Assembly: GCF_016545825.1 (NCBI RefSeq)
Contig: NC_052619.1
Location: forward strand, 47,988,127-48,052,126
Origin: Eucalyptus grandis
Lineage: Eukaryota; Streptophyta; Magnoliopsida; Myrtales; Myrtaceae
Length of the DNA stretch: 64,000 nt
Direction of reading: 5' to 3'
Made by a program: the position numbers and the translations under genes. The notes under the pieces are model-generated. The model did no database searches, had not been told where the DNA came from, and worked only from the letters and a program-made list of their open reading frames with translations. Positions within the stretch are counted from its first letter, which is position 1. Each line of letters opens with the position of its first letter. Positions 55,995 through 64,000 of this stretch are shown piece by piece.

Positions 55995-56530
55995 CAATTG
56001 ATGAGGCAGTGTTAGAGGGCCTTGGTTTCCTGGCCGAGGGGAGCATCCACGGTGCGGGAGGACTTGGATAGGAAATGATGGCGCTGGAGGCTAGAGAAGA
56101 AGTAGGTGAAGATGGTGGCGATGTGCCGGAGGTAATGAGCCTAAGCTCGGGATACGATCGACTAAGGTTCTTATCCCCAAAAGAGAACTCGCGAGATGAG
56201 AGCAGCCCCGGAGGCTTATAAACAGAGGTCGTGGCTTCTCTGAAGCAATGCGGGACATAACGTACGCCAAGTAAGAGAGTTTTTAGAAAAAAAGAAAGTG
56301 GGCTTTGTTCTTTTCCTAAAGACACAGTAGAGAGGAGAGAGACTCTAGGACGAATGAAGAGAGAGAGGATGCAAGGGTGTCTGACGTGTGAATCCAATTG
56401 TGACACATGTCACTCGTTGAATGGATTTGTATAGAATTGACGTGGCATCACTTGAGCAGCACGGAGAAAATATTGCATAAACTGAACCCACTTCAGCCGG
56501 ACGATTCAGCAATTCACACGTAACGAACGT

Positions 56531-56564
56531 GGCGCGCGTGGGTTTTTCTTTCCCGACGCGCGTC
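56531..56564. promoter_or_regulatory. Cluster of CGCG boxes before the third TIR gene
   Basis: GGCGCGCGTGGG at 56531-56542 and the perfect palindrome GACGCGCGTC at 56555-56564. CGCG boxes of the type VCGCGB are known targets of plant calmodulin-binding CAMTA factors, which regulate immune genes. They lie about 500 bp upstream of the TIR ORF. Function is inferred from motif only. Confidence 0.4.
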
Positions 56565-56668
56565 TTTTTGTCACAGAAAGATCACAAATACATCTAGCCA
56601 ACTCGTTTGCGTTTTAACATCATCACTCTCCTCTTCTTCTCTCTCGTCTCTCCGGGGTAGGCCTTTCA

Positions 56669-56689
56669 CTCTCTCTCTCTCTCTCTCTC
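56669..56689. repeat. Short (CT)n run
   Basis: About ten CT dinucleotides just before the ATG at 56704, typical of plant 5' leaders. Confidence 0.8.
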
Positions 56690-56703
56690 ATGTTCTTTGA
56701 TCA

Positions 56704-56930
56704 ATGGAGGACATAAACGGCGCAGCCTCCAAGCCGCCACAGATTTCCGACATGTTCCAGAAATTTGCCCTCGGCGTCAAGGCCAAGACCTTCGAGTTCT
56801 TCGCCAACGACGACAGGAAACGCCGCCGGCGGCCGGCGGCGACTCGTCCGGCGAGTTCGGGCTGCTCTACTCCGCCGAGGAGGTCATCACCGGTCGGACG
56901 GACGTCGTCTTCAAGCGCGATCACTGCAGA
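56704..56930 (+). pseudogene. Frameshifted first-exon fragment of a small conserved protein
   Basis: ATG at 56704 opens MEDINGAASKPPQISDMFQK and continues FALGVKAKTFEFFAND in one frame. Across a GC-rich stretch (about 56815-56850) the frame shifts, and the next frame gives SGEFGLLYSAEEVITG then RTDVVFKRD. Together these look like the conserved N-terminal part of one plant protein, which I cannot name. No further exon is visible before the TIR ORF. It may now serve as 5' leader of the TIR gene, or be a gene piece moved here. Confidence 0.55.
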
Positions 56931-57069
56931 AAGGAAACTATAGGCCGAGAGCTCGAGCGAGCTTGCGGTTTGTCTCCGGAGTCGACGGGATTGCCGAAGG
57001 AGCCGTGGAGAGAGAAAATTCCTTGTCGGGGAAAATGAACAGTGAAGAGAGAAAAATAGGAAAGAGGCT

Positions 57070-57749
57070 TTGCCTGTGGCACCCATCCTTGCAACGCGGC
57101 GCCGCTTGTCGATTTATGAATGGTTCGCCCTCATGGTGACGTGGAAGCGCCGGCGTGTGCAATATTTTCTCGACACAAAGGCGTTTCAAACATTGTTCCC
57201 GGATAGCCATTTCGATTTCCTTTTAGATTCAGACTTGAAGGAGAAATTGAGGGCCAAGAAAGATTCTTTCGCCGCGTTCGTCGCACCGGTCGTTCTATCT
57301 ATGATCGCGTACGAGCAACTCCACAGGAAGAAAGCTTGTGAATGCGAGGTGTTCCTGAGTTTCAGCGGCAAAGGTGCTCTGAAGAATTTCGCCGATAGCC
57401 TCTACAAAGGCATGGTCGACGCCGGGATCGGTGTATTCAGAAACGACTATTGGCTCCCCCGACACGAGAAGATTGGGTTGAAAGCCATCAAGAGCAGCAA
57501 GATTTCAATCCTGATTCTGTCTCGAAAGTACGATTCCAGCAGACGGTGCCTCGATGAACTGGTTCAGGTAATGAAGTGCACGAATGATAGCTCGGGGCAT
57601 GTAGTCTTGCCCATATTTTACAGAGTGAAACCCGCTGACGTCCGATGTGAAGTAGATGTTTGTGACCCAATGGTTGCGGAGGAACGGAAACAAGTGCTCA
57701 AAGAAATCAGCTCCTTGAAAGGATGGGAATCGGATGAAATCGCTGCTGG
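57070..57749 (+). CDS. TIR exon of the third (divergent) TIR-NB gene
   Basis: 226 full codons, ending in a split Gly at donor GTACTC (57750). There is a hydrophobic segment at 66-82 (DSFAAFVAPVVLSMIAY), related to the anchor of the first gene (NPFVAVVAPILL). An extra ~60 residues precede it if the first ATG is used; the in-frame ATG at residue 22 or a later one could be the true start. The TIR domain from about 92 reads ECEVFLSFSGKGALKNF, with a BB-loop region FRNDYWLPRHEKI that lacks the usual RDD..L.RGE, and SSRRCLDEL, with Trp replaced by Arg but Glu163 kept. About 12 residues around the usual GxFGxAF string are missing in frame. The frame is open throughout. It may be a functional but diverged TIR or one losing function. 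Confidence 0.75.
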
Positions 57750-58241
57750 GTACTCAAATCTTTTTCACCAAAACCTTGTTAAGTTTCTTCTTTTAGCGAG
57801 ATATTGCTTGTAGCAAAAGTGGGGTGAGTATAAACGTCATATGTCTGCACCTCTCCCTCCCTCTGTCCCTGTGTTTTTGTGATAGCTCTTATCATGTATG
57901 GTAAATTACTTTCTATTGTCATTCATAGTATATCTTTTTCAACAGGCCAACAATATCAAATTTTGATCCGAATCCACTAAATAAACAAATTTCGAAATTC
58001 ATTAGCCACAAGTTTCTTTTAGTTCATTAGAAGTCGTTAGACTTCCAAACAAGAGAAGTTAACGGGGTTTGTCATTTGGAGAAATCCTCTGATTGCTATA
58101 CCCACTTTTATCTTAGCAGATAAGATAAAATATGGATGCGGGGGAAGCGACAACTAACTTGTTTATTTGCTTTTATGCTCTCCTCAGATACAATATCAAA
58201 TTCTTGTTGCCATGTATTTGAAATCTTGTTTTATTTGACAG
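57750..58241 (+). other. Intron 1 of the third TIR-NB gene
   Basis: From GTACTCAAAT to TTATTTGACAG, in the same phase as the introns of the other two TNLs. It shares the 'cttttatcttag(c)agataagataa' string seen at 20414 in the second TNL's intron. Confidence 0.75.
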
Positions 58242-59331
58242 GGATGAAGGACAATTAGTCGAATCGGTCGTCCGAAAAGTTTTGATAGAGTTGAAGAAAG
58301 CACTTGAACCAGTTATTACTGAAAATTCAGTTGGGATTAAAAGTCCCCTAGAAAAAATTATGAAATTTTTAGATAGTTGTAGTTCTACCCAATATGTTGG
58401 AATCCATGGAGAGGGTGGTGTTGGTAAGACAACTCTTGCTAAAATCATCTACAACAAGCTCTCTCAACGGTTCGACCATTGTAGCTTCATCCCCAATGTT
58501 GCGGAATCATGGAAATGCAAGGGTATTGAATATTTACGGAATCAATTAATCTTGGATATACAAAAAAAAATAGAGCATGGTAATGAGCAACTAAGTGCTA
58601 CCATCTCATCGACCTTTAGAAACACGGAAGTCCTTATTCTTCTTGACGATGTGAATACTAATCATCAATTAAAGGAGTTAGTTGGAGATCGGAACTGGTT
58701 TGCTCCACGAAGCAGAATCATTATTACCACAAGAGAAAAGAGTATTCTTGATTGGGCTAAAGTGGACTACAAGCACGAGCATAAAGCAATGGAAATAGAT
58801 GAAGCTGAGATCCTCTTTGCTAGACATGCATTTCGAATGGACTCTCTACCTGATAAATTTTCAAAACTCTCTTGTGAAGTGCTATCTACTGTTCGTAGGC
58901 TTCCTTTGATTGTTGAGGTTATAGGTTCGTATTTATGTGGCAAGAGTAAAGCATTATGGGAAGAGACTAAAGAAAAGTTGCAAGAGTCGCAAGAGTTGCC
59001 TCGGAAGGAAATGCAAGAGATTCTGGAGATACTTTATAACGCATTGAAATTTGAACAGAAGAAAATATTTCTGGATATTGCTAGTTTTCTAGTCGGGAGT
59101 GATGTGAGAACTGCATCCTGTATGTGGGACACCAGTGACTTCTATTTGGAGATTGAAGAACTGATATTTATGTCTTTGATAAAAATTGGAGATAATCATG
59201 AGCTTAGAATGCATGATGAAGTGAGAGATTTTGGTAGGAGTATTGTTCGTGAAGGACGTTGCAAGGAGGCTGACAATGGCCGTATACTGTGGGACTCCGA
59301 GGAATTTTTAAAAATTCTAGACGAAAAAGAG
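58242..59331 (+). CDS. NB-ARC exon of the third TIR-NB gene, intact
   Basis: Joins exon 1 in frame (Gly then DEGQLVESVVRKVL). Motifs in order are P-loop GEGGVGKTTLAK (58408 on, canonical Thr), RNBS-A FIPNVAES, kinase-2 EVLILLDDVN, RNBS-B RSRIIITTREKS, GLPL altered to RRLPLIVEVIGSYL, RNBS-D FLDIASFLVGSD (Ser for Cys), and MHD at 59209-59217 (LRMHDEVRDFGRSIVREG). The donor GTAACA is at 59332, as in the second TNL, so an LRR exon is expected downstream, but none is recognisable to the window end. Either the gene is now TIR-NB only, reading through the donor to TAA at 59380-59382, or the LRR exons lie beyond 64000 across an intron swollen by insertions. Confidence 0.8.
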
Positions 59332-60782
59332 GTAACAGCACATCTTTCTTTTCCTTCCCGAGTCCACGTTTTCTTGTTTTAAATGATGTTAATCCTCTAA
59401 ATAATGTTGGTTCTAGTTCTTCCATTTTATTGTTCTGCTCGCATTATATTATCGAAGTGAGTAGGACTAGACTGTTGTTGATTTTAGCTAGAAAGTGGTC
59501 AGTTTCTCCTCAAATCTTAAACTTTACACTCGGTCTGGTAATGGAAAGGATTAAGATAATGACCTCAAGAGAAAAGATAAAAGAAAGGAAATGGTATGAT
59601 TTTATCATTGCTTGGATGCTTATAAAAGGAAAGCAAGGAAATGAAGAAAATTTGGTCATTTCATGTCGGACGATGCTGGGCTGACGGCACCGTTATTCTC
59701 CATGAATAACGGTGCCTTTTTCAACCATAAATGACCTTTGAGGGGATATTGGCAACCGGGTAGCAAATTTAGAAAGAATCTTGAAAAAATTTTGGACATA
59801 TTCTTATTTCAAATAGATAAGGAAATTAACAAAAAGGAAATATACTTGATGTTTGTGACCTTTTTTTTAATAGATTTGAATAATTATGTAAATGTAAAAC
59901 TCAGTTCTTATAGTGCGCTTGTGACCTAGGAAGCACCAACACTTTCTAGGAGCATTCAAGTCGTGTCAACACTCCGACACATGTCTGACACTCTTGGATA
60001 CTCTTGGATATTCTCTGATGTTCGGTCAACACGTATCGGAAAATCCAACATTTGATCAACTTTCTTGATTCTCTTCGACATGCGAGTCGAGAATTTTAAT
60101 ATGGGAGTTTGAAATTCCGACACGTGTCTTATCGCGTGTTATTTGTCGATGTCGGTGCTACTTAACTTGCGACAATATTTTCACATATTATTGATATAAA
60201 GAAAGTCATATTAGTAACCCACATGTGTATTTCACTAATTTAATGAGATACCAAAACATTATTGAACAAGTAAAAAAAAATTTGTACACTACAATGAGTC
60301 TTGTTCTGGTATTTTTTGAACTTAGACATGATATATACTTATCTAGTTACGATATGTTAAATTAAAATTTGGCTAGCACAATGAAAAAGTTGGCTATACA
60401 AAATATACAAAAGGGGAGTGAGGCAAAAAGTTTAATCAAACAAATTTAGTATACTATAAATTTTAGTAATTGTAATTCATTTTGTTAAATGATGAATATA
60501 GTTTTTTCACGATTGCAAATGAGAAAAATGTTACACATAATGATGTTGTCAAAAGAAATCCTAAATTCATTTGTCTTATAATAAAAATGTTTGAACTAAT
60601 CTTTTACATGGAATTTTGAATATTTCATTTTGATAATGCTTTCAATAAAGCTATCTTCAATTCCCCAAGATTTTCTTATTTTCTATTTTATTTAATCTAA
60701 AGAATCCTCTGTTAAAAAAAAAAAAAAATCTAAAGAGTCCCACTGAGTGAGATTCACAGATTTCTCAAGGAAACCTGACAAA
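59332..60782. other. 3' flank of the third TIR-NB gene, no LRR found
   Basis: The first ~60 bases match the intron that follows the NB exon of the second TNL. A 'gacggcaccgttattctccatgaataacggtgcc' hairpin lies at 59683-59716. Beyond that, no LRR strings in any frame, only short ORFs (59289-59684, 59738-59929). Confidence 0.5.
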
Positions 60783-60785
60783 TAA

Positions 60786-61878
60786 GGGCCTGTTTGGTAA
60801 CCATCCAAACAGTGCCAAATTCTGATTCTTTGTTCCCGAATCGGTTTCGGCCTAGAATCGCGTTTGGTAAATTTTTTTTTTGTTCCCGGGAGCAGTTGGA
60901 ACAGAATCAAGAATAAAAAAAAAGTTGATTCTTGTTCCGGAACGAATTTGAGAATCAAAATCAATAAATTTTCTTCTTCCTTTCGGCCATCTCGCGACCG
61001 CCATCCACCATCGCCCGCCACCGTCCGCCGTCCGCCACCGCCACCGCCGGCGCCGGCCGCCGGTCCGGCGAGCTCGCCGAGGCTCGCCAGACCGGGCGAG
61101 GTCCGCGAGCTCGGCCGGGAGGCAAGCCCGCCACCGGCGAGCTCACCGGAGGCAAGCCCGGCCACCGGCGAGCTCACCGGAGGCAAGCCCGGCCGAGCTC
61201 ACCGGAGGCAAGCCCGACCCACCGGCGAGCTCACCGGAGGCAAGCCCAGCCACCGGCGAGCTCGCCGAAGGCTTGCCCGAGCCACCGGCAAGGCTCGGCC
61301 TCCCGGATCCGGCGAGGCCGAGCCTCGCCGGACCCGGGCGGGCTGGCGAGCCTCGCGCCCCAGCCCCACCGGTGGCGGCGAGGCTCGCCCGGCCCGCCGG
61401 TGGCACCGGCAGCCTCGCCCAACCCCGACGAGGTCGGCCCGGCCACCGGTGGGGCTCGGCCTCGCCAGTCTGGCTCGGCCGAGCCTCGCCCGCCGGCTGA
61501 GCGAGGCTCGCCGACGAGGGCCCGCCTCGCCGAGGGTCGGCGACGCTCCGTGAGGTCGCCGGCCGAAGAAGAAGAAGAAGATGAGAAAAAGAAAAGAAAA
61601 AGGAAAAAAAAAGAAAAAGAAAAGAAAAAAAAGGAAAATGAAAAGAAAAAAATGAAAAAATGAAAAAAAGTAAAAAAAATTATTTAAAAATTAAAAGAAA
61701 TTGATTTAGAACAGAATTAATGAACACGGTACCAAACACAATTCTATTCCAGAATCAGAAATTTTGGACAATTACCAAACGGCTTAAAATGCTTAGAATC
61801 AGTTCCCGGGAACAGAATAAAAAGAATCGGTTACGATCGAATCGCTTCCGGGAACAGGAATCGTTACCAAACGCGCCC
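60786..61878. mobile_element. GC-core Harbinger-like MITE, 1093 bp
   Basis: Ends are GGGCCTGTTTGGTAACC and, inward from the right, GGGCGCGTTTGGTAACG. TAA is duplicated (60783-60785 and 61879-61881). A GC-rich core (60990-61565) is followed by an A/G-rich arm (61563-61680). Its ends are the same pair as the element at 36651, in opposite order. Large ORFs across the core on both strands (for example 60864-61553 plus) are compositional. No transposase. Confidence 0.88.
61131..61280. repeat. ~27-bp tandem repeat in the MITE core
   Basis: Unit GGCGAGCTCACCGGAGGCAA plus GCCCGGCCACC occurs about five times, with one copy shortened and the last diverged (CTCGCCGAAGGCTTGCCCG). Confidence 0.85.
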
Positions 61879-61881
61879 TAA

Positions 61882-64000
61882 GTTGTCCGATTCCCTTGAA
61901 AAAATCTCGTGGTTGGGGGAGCACCGTTATTTTCCAAGGAGTAACCGTGCGGTCACCCCATCATTATTCTTTCATGTTTGGTTAAAGAGGAGAAAGAACG
62001 GAAAGGACTTTAATCATATTATCATTACTGTTTTGTCCTTATCAAAGACAGTTTTTTTTTTTTTTTTATACACAAGATCGGGGCATATATGAAGAGACAC
62101 AAAAATATTTGTGTGTCTCTCTTAATCCACAAAATGACACAAATAATCCCCAAACTTCGACCTAATGTATACTATCATCTTTAAATTTTCAATATAAATG
62201 TATAAAAAATTTAGAAACCACATTAAATAAATTAAAAGTTCAAGGATGACATTATACATTGAAAAAAATTCAATAATCACATTGAATAAATTGAAAATTC
62301 ATAGACAACATTACACCTTGGATTAAAATTCATGGATCGTTTGTGCAAGTATCCCTTCTTAATTCCTCAAGATTTGGAGAGATTTGAGGAGATTAGAAAG
62401 AGCAAGCAAATTTGGGATGCAAATCACTCCAAATGCCTTATGTTTTGGAACATCTTTCCCCCTTACATTTTGCAAGATCTTGTAGCTGCAGATGCCATAG
62501 CGTCGGGGTGTAATTTGACGAATGCTTAAATAATAATATCTCCTATTTCGATAAAAAAAAAAATCCCTTGAACTTAATCTCTCCTACCAAACTAGAAATT
62601 TTTTTTACATATATTCTCTTCCTATCTAACCCCTCCACCTTAACCGAGTGTTAAAGTTTACCAAGTCATGGCCCTTAATAGTGAGGTGGAGCTTTGCCCA
62701 AAATTGCATCCTAAGGAGCGACCAGTCCCCGTCCTCGCGGAACACTTACTGTTCGGCTTGGGCATACAATGATGTCGTTAATTTTTTCAAGTAGTTATTC
62801 AATTGAATATGTTAATGTAGTGACCAGAACTTTAGTTTAAACGTCCTTGCGGATATACGTGAAACTTGTGTTTTGTAAATTGCTTGAATCATAGACATGA
62901 AATAAGTAGATTAAGGAATCCTATGCTTTTACATTGTGGACAAATCAAGAAGCTCATTTGCGATAAAATAAGAAAAGCCAGTTACCGAAGTACTAAACTT
63001 AAGTCCCCTATTTTCATTAAAGTAGCTCATGGAAAAGAAGTTTCATGCAATTTCGTATCACTCGTAAGTAATAACGCACTAATTAATCTCTGCTAGAACA
63101 AATTAGACTTGGAGCATATAAACATTTCCTTTATATTCTTGAAAATTATGCTACTTAAATTTTTTTATATTTTCTTAATTATTAAAAATCTCTCGATCCC
63201 ATGGGCTTGGCTTTACTTATTATCTAAGAGCACTTGCTAACAACATAACTATATATCAGCATAATGTAGAATTTGACTAGTGAATAATAAATAAAATAGA
63301 GACTCCTCTAGTACCTGAATTAAGAGAGAAAAAAAAACCTGACCTAGATAAGCCAAAATGGAAAAAGTATGCTCTTAGTTTTAGCCCTACTTAATTTCTC
63401 TCACTTATGGTTCGTGAGTCTTGTGTTTTATCAGCTTTAAGCAAAATACTAATACTTTTACATATACACTTTTCACTGAAACTTTTGAAGATATGTTCAC
63501 TAGAAATCATAAAACTTGTTACGAAAATATAATTGAGTCTTAAAATTTACAAAAAGTGCAATCATGTTCTAAAATTTATCAAACTAGTACAATAGAGTTC
63601 TTCCGTTAACTCCATCCATTTAGACTAAGGAAAAATGCTGACGCGGCTCTTTTTAATATTTTTTCCTAACGTGATGATAACGTGACTAAAACATGAAACA
63701 CAATGCTAAAATGATGATAAGATTTAGAACTTAATTATTTTTTTTTAATAAATTTTATGATTCAATTGTACTTTCGTAATAAGTTTTAGGACTTATAGTA
63801 AACATATTCTAAAAATTTTGTCTCCATCTTGTGCATAAAGAAAATTACCTATTATTCTGTAATGAAACGATTGATATTGGTATAAATACTTCAAATTTGA
63901 CTTATTTCTTAGTATCTTTAGAATTTAGTGGGGCTATTTCCGCTCTCTATTTGACTACATCCTCTCTAGTTTTACCGCATAGATAAAATTGCCCTTAGTG
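61882..64000. other. No gene recognised to the window end
   Basis: ORFs at 62332-62529 (65 codons) and 62866-63096 (76 codons) carry no known domain. A T-run lies at 62050-62066. The stretch 62130-62345 repeats 'ttgaaaattcatagacaacatta'-type strings about three times. Very AT-rich after 63110. Confidence 0.45.

Noticed and set aside
55966..56406. 146-codon minus-strand ORF before the third TIR gene
   Set aside because: Ser/Pro-rich, overlaps the minisatellite tail, and is not supported by any known domain. An unrecognised gene fragment cannot be excluded.
60864..61553. 229-codon Pro/Ala/Arg-rich ORF
   Set aside because: Lies wholly in the GC core of a MITE with clear ends and TAA duplications, and the opposite strand is open as well.
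1..64000. tRNA, rRNA and known small-RNA genes
   Set aside because: Looked for while reading both strands. No cloverleaf-type tRNA or rRNA sequence was recognised, but short RNA genes could be missed without a covariance-model search.

Overview
The window is nuclear DNA of a flowering plant, and specifically a eudicot. It holds TIR-NB-LRR (TNL) immune-receptor sequence, a gene class missing from grasses, with the usual split into a TIR exon, an NB-ARC exon and LRR exons. The rest is AT-rich intergenic DNA full of plant transposons. The TIR proteins carry an N-terminal membrane-anchor-like segment, as in flax L6. That, with the general look of the repeats, makes me think of Myrtales (Eucalyptus-like), but this is inference from memory and not proven by the sequence.

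Layout. 1-1464: unassigned DNA with a GA microsatellite and a minus-strand fragment that looks like a plastid transit peptide. 1465-8144: copy A of a large direct duplication, interrupted by a 2.66-kb PIF/Harbinger-like insertion (1704-4367). 8145-17000: transposon and LTR debris, including a perfect solo LTR (9545-9833), a hAT-like MITE, a GC-core MITE and duplicated non-coding blocks. 17339-24075: a decayed TNL cluster. It reads TIR (nonsense codon), NB (cut short), TIR (frameshift), NB (frameshifts), LRR (decayed). 24100-26194: LTR relic and repeated upstream-type modules. 26195-34430: copy B of the duplication, carrying its own insertion, a complete 3.7-kb Ty1/copia element on the minus strand (30691-34396). 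34402-46600: mostly intergenic, with two GC-core MITEs, a Mutator-like element with 9-bp target duplication, a hAT-like element and a fold-back element. 46850-50190: a broken L1-type LINE. 50902-53421: a broken PIF/Harbinger transposase gene. 53590-56690: repeats and a minisatellite-like array. 57070-59331: a third, divergent TIR-NB gene whose reading frame is open across both exons but which has no recognisable LRR in the window. 60786-61878: a fourth GC-core MITE. 61882-64000: no gene recognised.

How the parts fit. No gene here looks like an intact full-length receptor. The best candidates for expression are the TIR-only ORF (17339-17926) and the TIR-NB gene (57070-59331). The non-coding modules that recur near 13.1, 13.9, 25.8, 44.3 and 53.7 kb, two of them about 2.5-3.5 kb upstream of TIR genes, suggest a larger TNL array that expanded by duplication and then decayed. 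Copies A and B give a relative order of events: an old LTR inserted first, then the segment duplicated, then a Harbinger-like element entered only A and a copia element entered only B. Each copy preserves the empty site of the other's insertion.
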